64,000 nt of DNA, from positions 217,001 to 281,000 of the forward strand of contig JACVVK020000143.1 in the NCBI GenBank assembly GCA_018292915.2, given 5' to 3'. Numbering within the stretch: the first letter of the stretch is position 1; the number at the start of each line of letters is the position of its first letter. Of this stretch, positions 14,092 to 22,199 are shown one piece after another. This stretch comes from Batillaria attramentaria. Lineage: Eukaryota > Mollusca > Gastropoda > Batillariidae. A model generated the notes under the pieces. The model did no database searches and was not told the DNA's origin. It saw only the letters and a program-made list of their open reading frames with translations. Both the position numbers and the translations under genes were made by a program.

Positions 14092-16352
14092 TAATTATGC
14101 TGCTACACTGAAACAAACTGATGTCTTGTTTTGCAGAGAAAAGATCAAGTGCAGGGAGCAAGGTAAGCGAGTGTTTGGTCAATGTGCTGAAAGTAATCAC
14201 TCAGTGTACCACTACCAGCCTGTCAAATAGATAGGGACTGTGGGAAAGCCCACACACTAATGTATACATACGCTGTGCATGAAATGTAATCACCTTCACC
14301 ATCCACAATGTTGTTGCAGGCGGTAACTGATGGTGTGTTGAAGCACAAACCCAGACCACCTTTGACAGAAAGTTCATACACATATAGGTCTCTCCTGTCT
14401 AGTATTGGTGGCTGTCTCTGGGACACTTCACCTCCTAATGTAAGTATAGGCAGTGATAGAATCTTAGTCCATCTTAACACTTATCAGTCTTTTCCGTGGA
14501 CACGTGTTTAGAAGGAACTCCAGTTGACAAAACAGGAAAATTTCTTGTACTGAACTCCTCTAGATAGTTTGTTTTGTTTTCTGCCTTTATCACTATGTTG
14601 AATGGAAGACATCTATGTCTGCATACTTTGATTGACACATTGTTGTCAACAGTTGACTAGTGTGGAATCAGCTGACTGGTTGGAGAGCGGACAACAGGAG
14701 TTAATGCAGCAAGCAGCGGAAGTGTCACCTTCACACACACGCAGCTTCCAGCAGCAACAGTCACCGCCCGCCAAACGTCCAAAGAAAACTGTTTCATCAC
14801 GCAAGATTCCACTTACAACGGAGCATGATACTCGTGCTGAATTCTCATCTAAAACACAGGGACTTCTCTCAGGTAATCAGATAGTGTTCTTGCAGTTTGA
14901 TCTGCCAAGGGTTTTGTGCAAGGAAACAAATGCTCTCCAGTCAACCACTAGGAGGGGCGATTGTACTCGCTGCGCAGGAGGGGTGCAAATGAATTCTGAC
15001 ATTCGACCGGTCAACTATCACGATATTTCAAGGCTATGGCCAGCAAACGGCATCTTTCCAGTAAATCAAAGACAAAGCAGATGAATCAGATTTTGGCATA
15101 GCCGAGGACTAAACAAGGAGGTGAAACACTGCCCTCCCCCCCCCTCCCACCCCCCTCCTCCACAAGAGATTGAATGTTTATCATGTACTGAGCTACATAC
15201 CTGGGTGTCCCTCACTCCGTGGCTGTGTGCCTCAGATCACAGTATACCAGGTGTCCAATCTCCCACGTTCCTGTCCATGCTGTGTATTAACTATGGAGAA
15301 GTAAGGTCACAGTATTTTGTGTTCTTGTGATCCTTAAACATACACTTTGGTTGCTTTGTTCACAGCGTTTTTTTACCAGCATGCACTGTAATACAGCACA
15401 CTACACAGTACACAGCACTCACCACCTGAAGTATCTGCTGACAGTTTCACATTGACATCACACAGGTGGTCTTCTTACAGCATGCACTGTAATACAGCAC
15501 ACTACACAGTACACAGCACTCACCACCTGAAGTATCTGCTGACAGTTTCACATTGACATCACACAGGTGGTCTCCTTACAGCATGCACTGTAATACAGCA
15601 CACTACACAGTACACACCACTCACCACCTGAAGTATCTGCTGACAGTTTCACATTGACATCACACAGGTGGTCTCCTTACAGCATGCACTGTAATACAGC
15701 ACACTACACAGTACACACCACTCACCACCTGAAGTATCTGCTGACAGTTTCACATTGACATCACACAGGTGGTCTCCTTACAGCATGCACTGTAATACAG
15801 CACACTACACAGTACACACCACTCACCACCTGAAGTATCTGCTGACAGTTCCACATTGACATCACACAGGTGGTCTCCTTACAGCATGCACTGTAATACA
15901 GCACACTACACAGTACACACCACTCACCACCTGAAGTATCTGCTGACAGTTCCACATTGACATCACACAGGTGGTCTCCTTACAATTGACAGTTGTCCCC
16001 ATGCTTTTGTCTTCTGTCTTCAGGTCCATCATCAATTGTTCGACCAAGTACACTGGAACTCAAAAGAAAATATGTATCCTTAGTACTGGTACTTATCCAC
16101 TGCCAATCTTTTCTCAAGACGGACAAAGTCTCTTGAAAGTTAGATAATTTAGCAATCTCCTCCTCTTTCTCTCTTTCTCTCTCATGTGGAATACACTCCC
16201 AAAATACATCACATCAGCGCCATCAGTTAAAACTTTCAAAGCCAGACTGTTGAAGTATTTAGTAAATACCTTATAATGGTCACGTTCGTTCTTTATTTAG
16301 CATTTGACACATTCATTGATGTCATGCTTTTTGTTTATGTATATCTACGCTA

Positions 16353-16407
<55 letters not shown>

Positions 16408-16417
16408 TTTGTGTGTG

Positions 16418-16465
<48 letters not shown>

Positions 16466-17686
16466 AAGAAATAGTTGCAGTTTTTCTAGTATTTATAGTT
16501 TAACAAGGACAAGATCGAAAAAAGGTCTGCACACCTAATCTTTTATCCTTGTAAAATAAAGTTTCATTCGTTCGTTCTCTCTCTCTCTCTCACACACACA
16601 CACAGACACACACACACACACACATGCATACATACATTGACAGACACACATGCCACTGTGGGTGGGGTTTGGGATACATATATCATTGTACTCCTGTCCT
16701 TGACCTACGTCAGGGTGTGTTGGAAGACTCAGGCTCTGAGCAAGATGAAGACAGACCCAGCAGCAAGAGAAGCTGCCTTGTGCCGAGAAACCTCTTCCCA
16801 TCTGAACATCCAAATGACTCGGGAGATTTTTCAGGTACGTATATATATATATATATAAGCTGCACACACACGTCCAGTACCACATCAACCTAGTGTCCCC
16901 TTTCACAAATAAGACACAAGTTCTTTAACTTGGTGACATTTTAAGCGGTGGAACTCGGCTTTGGAATATCTCAGGAGAACAGTTTTACACCTCTCGTGAG
17001 TTGTTCTCAAAATTGTTATGCTAAAATTCCATAATGACAACAATATGCTGATTCTGTGAATGCTGTACACATACCACCTACTTTCCCTGTGAATGCTGTA
17101 CACATACCACCTACTTTCCCTGTGAATGCTGTACACATACCACCTACTTTCCCTGTGAATGCTGTACACATACCACCTACTTTCCCTGTGAATGATGTAC
17201 ACATACCACCTACTTTCCCATGCTGTCATTCCACATAGTCACGTCTGTTTTCATGGTTCAGCAATGAATGTTGCCGGAGGAAAGGGTCAGAGTCCCGATG
17301 GTGACCATAGCCCCTCTCATCGCGCCTCCAGCTCAACCAGGAACAAGGTGGGAGCAGTGGAGCGTGATGCATGTGGGAAGATCACGAACAATACAACATG
17401 GGAGACAATGAAAGGGATTGGTGACGGTGGTGATCTAACCATGGGGATGATGATGGGAACGGAACACTCAGGCAGCACGCTGGGGTCACAGTCACCAACA
17501 GATGTTGACCTGTGTGAGGCTGGTGAAGGAGACGAGACGCTGGGTGATGTTCCGTCTCTCTTGAGAGGCTTTAGTGCTGATCTCCTCAAACAACTGAAGG
17601 CATGTCAGTTTTGTATTTTGTGTGATGAATTGAGTGACACATTGGTGTTTTATCATAGCTTCATTCTTATTACAATACATTTACCA

Positions 17687-17738
<52 letters not shown>

Positions 17739-19984
17739 TCTGATGTTGGTCATTGGTTGTGTCCCATCTCACCACCTTATTGCATGTGACAATGTTTTCA
17801 GACAAAAGAATGTTACGTTTTCAGTTACAAGGAACGTTACAATGTTTTCAGACAAAGGAACGTTACAATGTTTTCAGACAAAGGAACATTGCAGTGTTTT
17901 CAGACAAAGGAACGTTACAATGTTTTCAGACAGGAACATTACAATGTTTTCAGACAGGAACGTTACAGTGTTTTCAGACGAACGTTACAATGTTTTCAGA
18001 CAGGAACATTACAATGTTTTCAGACAAAAGAATGTTAAAATGTTTTCAGACAAAGGAACGTTACAATGTTTTCAGACAAAGGAACGTTACGATGTTTTCA
18101 GACAAAGGAACATTACAGTGTGTACTATGTTTTCAGACAAAGGAACGTCAAATTCAGGAACTGTCAAGAGACGCTTTGAAGCTTTCCAACAGACACATTC
18201 ATCAGCTGTGGTTGGCAGAGAAACAGGAACGGTATTAGTGTGTCTTTCACTTGGTCTTTTACATGACCATTCCATCAGCAGTCCTAAAGACTTAGAGTCA
18301 TACAGAATGGTCAAATCAGTTGATGTAAAGAGTTAATGTGGTAGAGGGAGTAACTGTTGTCATCCATCAGGTTCATGTGACAATATCAGGGTCTACATGG
18401 ATCACTTCAGCACCTGTGTGTATCTCATGTCTGTACATTTCCCAGAGCACAAACACTAGGGGAGTTTCGAGAGAACCTGCTGGGGGAGCTGTCTGCACTA
18501 GACAATGATGTGTCGGCACTGATGGAACTGGAAAAGAGGACAGAGGTTAGCAGATGCACTTTCTGTATAAGCCAGTGTCTTTCTGTGCTGCATGCCTTAC
18601 CTTGAGTCTTGTTATGCTTCAGTTGTGGACATAGTGAGTGAAAGTTGGTATGGAGGTCTTTCAGGCGTATGTTGTTTAGTGACCTCCCACAAAGGTTCTT
18701 TTTGCAAGATCAGTGTTTAGGTTCAAGGTGTAGAAACCAGTGTTTTCACTTTAAGTCTTGTGTGTGTCTTGTCCTAGGCCATCTATTTCCAACAAGTCAG
18801 AGCATTTAAGGAGTACAGAGAGAAACTGGAGAAAAGGTATGAACTGTATAGATCTGCATTGATCTCTTCTGTCCACCGTGGTTATTGGTAATCCACATAC
18901 AGAGTATGAAGAATCTTCACTGTGGGGTGCGCCTGATTATGTTAAGTACACCACCCTCGTGTGTTGATTTTTAAAAAGTGCATGTTGAACCTTGTGTTTC
19001 TGGGTTTAAATCATTCAACAAAGTTGTTGGTATATTTTACATAACCGGGGGCACCTCATTGTGAAAACTTTTTCTCAAAACATGACTGTTTTATTGCACT
19101 TTGTTTTTAGTACAAGTAGTATATGTCAGGCATCTGGTATGCTCTTATTTGTTCTAAGAATCACATTAATAGACTTTGAAACTTCTTACTTATAAAATGA
19201 TTGTAAATGAAGCTGATAGTGAAATAGTCAGCTGTGAGAGGTAACATGCTTATAACGTGTGAAACTGATGATGTGCGTAAGATAGTGAAATAAATGAAAG
19301 TGAGACGTACAGTAACATGCACCTGATAATGTGTGAAGGGTGAGAACAGTGAAGGGTCAGCATGAAGATTTCCACATGAAAAGTCAGCAGGCAGCGACAC
19401 ACAGTCTTCACACACAGGTAGGTGCCGGCTTCACATCATTGTCTGCACACGTGTCGGTCAGGAGTTCAGGTCTTTAGTCTTCACACGCAGGTCATTTCTC
19501 GCTTCTCGTCACAATCTTTATACTGCCACAGATCAGTCTTCACATTATCGGCTCACGTGTGTAACAATGGGAGTCTATGAACTAAAGCTCCGTTGTCTTT
19601 GTGTGTGTGTCTGTCTGTCTGTCTGTCTGTCCACAGTAAATGTATAGAAAACCTTAACATTGGCATTTTCTCAGGAACTACAAACACCAGAGGCACCAAA
19701 TCGTACAAAATGATAGACAACCACAAGACCTATACAGGGATTTCACTTTTAGTGACCTCTGCTGGAGGCCAAGGTCACAGGAATAGACTGCAAAATTTTA
19801 ATCTATTTACGTTTACTCTGGTGTAGCAAAGGTCAGGGTCACGAAATCCGGCATGATGATAGGCAGTGGTACCAGTGTCACCCACACCTAAGCATTGAAG
19901 GCTTTGCCTCTTGTATGTATGTGCTTCCCTCCTGTTGGTCCTCACATACAGTAACATGTACTTTTAAATTGTTAACTGTGCGTG

Positions 19985-20043
<59 letters not shown>

Positions 20044-20562
20044 AGAAGGCTATGGAAGCCAACCTGAGGAAAGACATGAAGAACCTGGAGACAAGGTTTC
20101 TGCTGGACTTGGTGAGTCAACACACATCCATCCTTCATACAGCAGTGACTGCATCCTATGTGCAGCAAACTCCCAGTTTAAGGCATTATTGATACGACGT
20201 TTCCTACCAAAGCAAGACACTTACAATTTACATGTGACCCAAATGGCTGAAGATAGAAAAATTATCGTCTTGTATGAAGTCCAATTACTGGTGTGAATTG
20301 TTCTGCTGCTGGTCACCGGGCAACTACATGTACTACAGTATAATGCTGGTCAACAGATTTCAGCAGACCTCATCAGTGTATTTAGGAAGATCAAACAAGA
20401 AAACAAAACAAACAACAGAAAATGGGGAAATTTGTGTTTTAGAGACTAATTATTACAACAGTTCCAACTTTGCAAAGTGAAATGTGCTTGTTGCATCTTT
20501 TTTTGCAGCAAGAGCAGCAGCTACGAAGCGTCAAACAGTCCCTGCAGAAACTCTTCTACTGA
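614..20562 (+). CDS. SYCP2: SYCP2-like synaptonemal complex protein (3' part of gene, 23 exons)
   Basis: Structural protein expected in the axial/lateral elements of meiotic chromosomes, where SYCP2 pairs with SYCP3 through C-terminal coiled coils. The 5' end lies outside the window. Exons chain with compatible phases from 614 to the stop at 20560-20562. The middle is disordered, rich in Ser/Thr/Lys and acidic repeats, with PDSLPM (exon 2499-2601) and a PRNLF block (exon 16714-16834). The last exons read like the SYCP3/Cor1 coiled coil: GFSADLLKQLK, then TKERQIQELSRDALKLSNRH, and the final residues LRSVKQSLQKLFY, which follow the SYCP3 ending VRKSLQSMLF. The large disordered body argues for SYCP2 rather than the small SYCP3; that paralogue choice is inference. 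One 1-bp insertion (4113-4114) interrupts the frame. The gene converges on RB1CC1, with about 6.4 kb between the two stop codons. Confidence 0.62.
1018..1273 (+). CDS. SYCP2: SYCP2-like exon, donor uncertain
   Basis: Acceptor TTTCCACAG at 1009-1017; begins RVGPKGEIEFLLSRDG. Two donors give the phase 1 needed by the next exon: GAAG|GTGAAC after 1117 and GAAG|GTGCAC after 1273. The frame stays open to 1353 and is Ser/Thr-rich, which favours the longer form. Confidence 0.55.
1738..2223 (+). CDS. SYCP2: SYCP2-like exon, Lys/Asp-rich disordered segment
   Basis: Acceptor TTTACAG ends at 1737; donor GTGG|GTAAGG after 2223; enters with two bases of a codon and leaves with one. About 162 residues, starting DTQPAVASHTPGCGTS, with a DRK/DRQE-rich stretch (near 1950-2070) suggesting a charged helix or linker. 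Confidence 0.75.
2499..2601 (+). CDS. SYCP2: SYCP2-like exon with PDSLPM motif
   Basis: Acceptor TTTGCAG ends at 2498; donor ACAAA|GTGAGA after 2601. Reads GSQDSNPPDLVIPDSLPMES, then QPHRETRHTAPDMTK. Phase 1 in, phase 2 out. Confidence 0.75.
2740..2773 (+). CDS. SYCP2: SYCP2-like 34-nt microexon
   Basis: Acceptor TACTACAG ends at 2739; donor AAG|GTACAT after 2773. Completes a Lys codon and reads FHQGSDCEDYK. Its short length and perfect phase fit argue it is real. In the same frame the intron reaches a stop soon after the donor. Confidence 0.65.
2997..5666 (+). CDS. SYCP2: SYCP2-like giant exon with 38-residue repeats; frameshifted
   Basis: About 890 codons of disordered Ser/Thr/Lys/Asp-rich sequence. 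The exact acceptor is unclear: AG dinucleotides at 2988, 2996, 3001 and 3004 are candidates, and only starts at 3002 or 3005 keep the phase of the preceding microexon. The donor CCAG|GTAAGT after 5666 is strong, phase 0. Five tandem 114-bp units lie at 3770-4360, with acidic DEDNT repeats continuing to 4670. A one-base insertion in the fourth unit shifts the frame, so the reading is one frame before 4113 and another after. Both parts are open for more than a kilobase, so this is one exon with an error or a recent mutation. Confidence 0.75.
3770..4360 (+). repeat. Coding tandem repeat, 114 bp (38 aa) x 5
   Basis: Units start at 3770, 3884, 3998, 4112 and 4227. The unit runs from DQTRARQQVALGGAHSVSA to DDDEDNTDFRFG. 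Copies are nearly identical at DNA level, so the expansion is recent. The last copy carries a TTSDM insertion. Degenerate relatives of the acidic end follow at about 4530 (DEDTVDFQLQ) and 4645 (DEDNTADYRFEV). Confidence 0.92.
5998..6095 (+). CDS. SYCP2: SYCP2-like exon
   Basis: Acceptor ACTTGCAG ends at 5997; donor GTGAA|GTATGT after 6095. Reads TKRSMSKSHQPDSGYTGTSS and on to QQTESVK; phase 0 in, phase 2 out. Confidence 0.7.
6272..6341 (+). CDS. SYCP2: SYCP2-like exon
   Basis: Acceptor TTTGTGCAG ends at 6271; donor ACAT|GTAAGT after 6341. Reads KLGKKSAVQTSGQQQTTHSK then QRAH; phase 2 in, phase 0 out. Confidence 0.7.
6484..6572 (+). repeat. Intronic direct repeat, two copies
   Basis: The sequence starting GTGAAACACTTCACTGTG recurs after about 45 bp, with one G/C difference in GAGGATGGAG versus GAGGATCGAG. 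Confidence 0.7.
6727..7963 (+). repeat. Tandem array carrying acceptor plus exon (117-127 bp x ~10)
   Basis: Each unit contains CATATGTAG followed by GCTACAGACAGCAGTGAG and about 54 bp matching the exon at 7899-7963. Copies begin near 6814, 6931, 7049, 7173, 7290, 7413, 7538, 7663, 7779 and 7899, with a diverged one at 6727. Only the last has the strong donor GAGAA|GTGAGT. The others read GACAGTGTAATGGGG at that place, then run to TAG at the next unit's acceptor. Confidence 0.9.
7899..7963 (+). CDS. SYCP2: SYCP2-like exon (terminal unit of exon-bearing array)
   Basis: Acceptor CATATGTAG ends at 7898; donor GAGAA|GTGAGT after 7963. Reads ATDSSEGSGDTTGVEDSV then SVEK; phase 0 in, phase 2 out. 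It is chosen over the upstream copies because it alone ends in a good donor. Confidence 0.65.
7965..8643 (+). other. Intron, no further feature seen
   Basis: T-rich intron between the exons ending at 7963 and starting at 8644. No array, RNA gene or transposon end was recognised. Confidence 0.5.
8644..8728 (+). CDS. SYCP2: SYCP2-like exon, basic
   Basis: Acceptor GTAACAG ends at 8643; donor ACTCAG|GTAACC after 8728. Reads KSEVSWIAKHHSVKTRDKQQ then TVKTYKRTQ; phase 2 in, phase 0 out. Lys/Arg-rich. Confidence 0.72.
9103..9244 (+). CDS. SYCP2: SYCP2-like exon
   Basis: Acceptor TTACGTGTAG ends at 9102, directly after a GT microsatellite (9040-9092). Starting at 9103 keeps phase 0; the nearby AG at 9115 would not. 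Reads PVSPDIDSVNMSPKRAAVSV and on to ATPKTLRVDVT; donor ACAG|GTTTGT. Confidence 0.72.
9676..12003 (+). repeat. 28-bp minisatellite, about 50 copies, split by a MITE
   Basis: The unit is built from CAGTAGTGACTCACAACTAC plus ATCCCTTA. Variants include CACAGCTACA and a four-base expansion in ACTCGATCACAAC. The array lies in the intron between exons 9103-9244 and 14137-14162 and is interrupted by the element at 9889-10668. Confidence 0.93.
9889..10668. mobile_element. MITE-like DNA element nested in the minisatellite
   Basis: Imperfect terminal inverted repeats: the left end reads AGCCCGGTGCACACTAGCGTC, while the reverse complement of the right end reads GGGCCCTTGCACACTGGCGTC; both continue into CGCGCCACGCGTG-like sequence. 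The flanks show TTA on both sides (9886-9888 and 10669-10671), as expected for a PIF/Harbinger-type 3-bp duplication. Interior CpG-rich; no transposase seen. Superfamily is inference. Confidence 0.75.
12257..12415 (+). repeat. 53-bp tandem repeat x 3
   Basis: Three near-identical units containing GTGAAATGCTTGCTGTAGTG and GGCCGGCCTTACAGAGG, starting near 12261, 12314 and 12367. Confidence 0.85.
12605..12696. mobile_element. Near-perfect palindrome with TTAA ends (foldback MITE)
   Basis: Arms TTAACTCTTTGACG and CGTCAAAGAGTTAA enclose inverted ATTTCTGACACAC and GTGTGTCAGAAAT segments, meeting around TCCTACAGGA. TTAA at both ends fits piggyBac/Kolobok-type insertion. Confidence 0.75.
12744..13433 (+). 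repeat. 69-bp minisatellite x 10
   Basis: Units are almost identical, each containing CAGTTATGTACTACATCTCC and ACATTGTACATGTA. The period is a multiple of 3, which is the only reason a long ORF is open here. Confidence 0.93.
13616..13674 (+). repeat. (CT)n microsatellite
   Basis: Uninterrupted CT dinucleotide run of about 29 units. Confidence 0.95.
13770..14035 (+). mobile_element. LINE 3'-end fragment, copy 1
   Basis: Shares with 16315-16580 the blocks CATTGATGTAATGCTTTT, a GT run, GTTTAACAAGGACAAGATC, AAAAAAGGTCTGCACACC, TAATCTTTTATCCTTG and TAAAATAAAGTTTC. The second copy preserves the end of an RT-type ORF, so this is its 3' tail. A CT and CA run follows (14036-14090). Confidence 0.65.
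14137..14162 (+). CDS. SYCP2: SYCP2-like 26-nt microexon
   Basis: Acceptor GTTTTGCAG ends at 14136; donor CAAG|GTAAGC after 14162. Completes a Glu codon then reads KRSSAGSK; phase 1 in, phase 0 out. It lies nearly 5 kb from the preceding exon, across the minisatellite-filled intron. Confidence 0.65.
14320..14439 (+). CDS. SYCP2: SYCP2-like exon
   Basis: Acceptor TTGTTGCAG ends at 14319; donor CTAAT|GTAAGT after 14439. Forty codons: AVTDGVLKHKPRPPLTESSY and on to CLWDTSPPN, phase 0 both ends. Confidence 0.72.
14653..14872 (+). CDS. SYCP2: SYCP2-like exon with KRPKK basic motif
   Basis: Acceptor TTGTCAACAG ends at 14652; donor CTCAG|GTAATC after 14872. Reads LTSVESADWLESGQQELMQQ, then AKRPKKTVSSRK, a likely nuclear-localisation sequence. 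Phase 0 in, phase 1 out. Confidence 0.75.
15366..15984 (+). repeat. 101-bp intronic tandem repeat x 6
   Basis: Units contain GCATGCACTGTAATACAGCA and CACCTGAAGTATCTGCTGAC. The array ends about 40 bp before the exon at 16024 and does not include its acceptor. Confidence 0.92.
16024..16073 (+). CDS. SYCP2: SYCP2-like exon upstream of a U12 intron
   Basis: Acceptor TCTGTCTTCAG ends at 16023. Reads GPSSIVRPSTLELKRKY and ends phase 0 at TAT|GTATCCTT, a minor-spliceosome donor. Confidence 0.72.
16074..16713 (+). other. U12-type (minor) GT-AG intron
   Basis: The donor GTATCCTTA matches the U12 consensus RTATCCTT. The branch-site consensus TCCTTRAC is met exactly by TCCTTGAC at 16697-16704, with the branch A ten bases before the terminal AG (16712-16713). 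There is almost no pyrimidine tract between branch site and AG, as is usual for U12 introns. A LINE 3' end and microsatellites fill the body. Confidence 0.85.
16170..16580 (+). mobile_element. LINE 3'-end fragment, copy 2, with RT C-terminus
   Basis: The frame from 16184 reads MWNTLPKYITSAPSVKTFKA, then RLLKYLVNTL and a stop, the familiar WNxLPxxI..APSVxTFK ending of non-LTR retrotransposon ORF2. It is followed by CATTGATGTCATGC, a long GT run (16357-16461), ACAAGGACAAGATC and TAAAATAAAGTTTC, as in copy 1. A CA run follows (16590-16623). Confidence 0.75.
16714..16834 (+). CDS. SYCP2: SYCP2-like exon
   Basis: Starts after the U12 acceptor CTACGTCAG. Reads GVLEDSGSEQDEDRPSSKRS, then CLVPRNLFPSEH; acidic then basic, with a PRNLF block. 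Donor TTCAG|GTACGT after 16834, phase 1. A short TA run follows (16839-16857). Confidence 0.75.
17059..17218 (+). repeat. 33-bp tandem repeat x 5
   Basis: The unit contains GTGAATGCTGTACACATACC and ACCTACTTTCCCT. It ends about 45 bp before the exon at 17262. Confidence 0.92.
17262..17599 (+). CDS. SYCP2: SYCP2-like exon, start of coiled coil, GC donor
   Basis: Acceptor ATGGTTCAG ends at 17261. A disordered part (AMNVAGGKGQSPDGDHSPSH onward) leads to LLRGFSADLLKQLK, aligning with the start of the SYCP3 coiled coil. Ending at CTGAAG|GCATGT keeps phase 0 into TKERQIQ. The GT four bases later would break the frame, so a GC-AG intron is inferred. Confidence 0.72.
17791..18140 (+). repeat. 26-bp array containing the 3' splice site
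   Basis: About 13 units of TGTTTTCAGACAAAGGAACG plus TTACAA. TTTTCAG|ACAAAGGAACGT is also the true acceptor and first bases of the exon at 18137, so the array is a row of decoy acceptors. A GT run precedes it (17691-17738). Confidence 0.9.
18137..18231 (+). CDS. SYCP2: SYCP2-like exon, Cor1/SYCP3-type coiled coil
   Basis: Reads TKERQIQELSRDALKLSNRH then IHQLWLAEKQE, matching the pattern of SYCP3 KRKRLEMYTKASLK and the following W..Q region. Phase 0 in, phase 2 out; donor GAACG|GTATTA. Confidence 0.78.
18446..18545 (+). CDS. SYCP2: SYCP2-like coiled-coil exon
   Basis: Acceptor ATTTCCCAG ends at 18445; donor ACAGAG|GTTAGC after 18545. Reads RAQTLGEFRENLLGELSALD then NDVSALMELEKRTE, heptad-like. 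Confidence 0.78.
18778..18836 (+). CDS. SYCP2: SYCP2-like coiled-coil exon
   Basis: Acceptor TTGTCCTAG ends at 18777; donor AAAAG|GTATGA after 18836. Reads AIYFQQVRAFKEYREKLEK; phase 2 out. Confidence 0.75.
19345..19417 (+). CDS. SYCP2: SYCP2-like coiled-coil exon, weak acceptor
   Basis: Acceptor GGGTGAG ends at 19344 and has a poor pyrimidine tract. It is chosen because it keeps phase and gives TVKGQHEDFHMKSQQAATHS, which aligns with SYCP3 LKTIKQLYEQF. Donor ACACAG|GTAGGT after 19417. Confidence 0.6.
20046..20111 (+). CDS. SYCP2: SYCP2-like coiled-coil exon
   Basis: Acceptor TGTACAG ends at 20045, directly after a GT run (19988-20040). Reads KAMEANLRKDMKNLETRF then LLDL; donor CTTG|GTGAGT. 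Aligns with SYCP3 FKKEMAMLQKKIMME. Confidence 0.8.
20509..20562 (+). CDS. SYCP2: SYCP2-like last exon and stop
   Basis: Acceptor TTTTTTGCAG ends at 20508. Reads QEQQLRSVKQSLQKLFY then TGA. The ending matches the SYCP3 terminus (QQEIASVRKSLQSMLF) closely, which anchors the family call. Confidence 0.85.
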   Translation, partial: QEQQLRSVKQSLQKLFY

Positions 20563-22100
20563 GTCAAGTCACTTCTTTCTCATACACAGGCTGCACCCTT
20601 GCATGTGTGTGTGCATGCACATTTGCATTGTGTGTGTGTGTGAGTGTGTGCATGTGCGTGCGCACTCTGGATGCTGGAAAGGTTTGCACAGTCAGTGTCA
20701 TTGCCCTTCAAATGCTGCTCAGGTGCTGCTTCCCATGACTGCTACAACAAACATTTCCAAGCTTGCATGTGCAGTGTGCATACTGTTTTCTGCAGCTGTG
20801 TATTGTGTGTATGGCATCTACATGTGTCAGATTCATCATTTACACGTTTACTGAACCATACTCCATGTTGGTTATATTGTGTATGGCATCTACATGTGTC
20901 AGATTCATCATTTACACGTTTACTGAACCATACTCCATGTTGGTTATATTTATTTGTTTTGTATATTTGATTCAGGATATTCTGGCCATTTCGTGAATTG
21001 ATGTTTGCAAAACGTGTTTGTTTTCTACATTTTACTGTAATTGCAGAGTCAACGTTGTTACTTTGTTTGACCTGTTGGGCAATTTTAATTATTATTGGCA
21101 TTTTCTTTGCACCTTTGTGTAATTAAGTGATTTTATGTTGTAGCCCTCCAGTGCCCATCTGTCCTTTATTATCTGTGACTGTGTTCACTCTGGCTTGTGT
21201 TCAGGAAAGTACATGTGCAGTGTTGCATGTGAATCAAAAATACATGTACGACAGTCCTTGTGACCACATCTCCATAGTTTTGAGCGTCCTTTTGTAAATT
21301 TTGAGGGTCCCGGGTCTTTGGGTATAAAAAGTCTGAAAGTCAAAACCATTTGTTGTTGTTGTTTACAACTGTATTCAAGTAAGAGAGGTGTGTGAATTGT
21401 AGCCTGTCAGCCACAGCGAATCGGTAAGGCGAGGAACCTGCACGCTTACCAGTTAGAGCATTATGATTGGACAGAAAGTGTCCCAGAGTTCTTAAGCCAG
21501 TCACATTGTTATGCACAATGGCTGGGCGAAAATGTAATTCTGCAAGTATCCGATGCAAGTTACAGATCGCTTTTTGTTTATCGAGTTTCCCAGAGAGTGC
21601 TGTAAAAATACTGTTTGTCATCGCACAACCAAAAACACGCTGTTCTCAAATTTGTGCGTCAATCTAAGACTTTAGTTCGTACAAATACGCACACCTGTGC
21701 GCAATGGGGAACACTGCATTAGTAGAAACACCAAATTTGGTACATTGGTACTGGTTTAAACAAAAGCTAAGCACCAAAGCATCAATATGCTAGTTCAAAA
21801 ATTTCATATTTTCACTGTAACCGCAAACAGTATGCAAGCCAGACTTGGCAATTTATCAGGTGGTGTTGGTAAGAAAGGCTCTGGTGTGTACATTTTGTGT
21901 GACCTCACCGAACCATTGTTGTGTGAGGTGTAAACAGTTTTGCCTTTTACTTACATTCATTCACTACGTTTTTGATGTTCACTGTATTTTGTGGGTAAAA
22001 TACCACCAACACTTGTATGTTTCTGCTAAATACTCTTGGTTAACTTCTAAAATGCTTTTTTGCGTTTGTTGAAGATCTTGTACTTCGCACGACAATAAAA
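20563..22100 (+). other. 3' flank/UTR of SYCP2-like gene
   Basis: No coding sequence recognised. Two copies of a 69-bp direct repeat (GTATGGCATCTACATGTG onward) lie at 20808-20949. An AATAAA at 22094-22099 is the first good plus-strand polyadenylation hexamer noticed downstream, about 1.5 kb after the stop; whether it is used is unknown. Confidence 0.35.
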
Positions 22101-22199
22101 GCGGCTCAAACTTGTTTTCTTGGATTGGATGTATGTTTTCTCAATTAGCATCAGAAAAAGTACAATACATGCAAGCAGCCTTCATGGTTAAGCTGCCTG

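Noticed and set aside
19161..19415. Minus-strand 84-codon ORF
   Set aside because: Antisense to the SYCP2-like exon 19345-19417 and intron; no family features.
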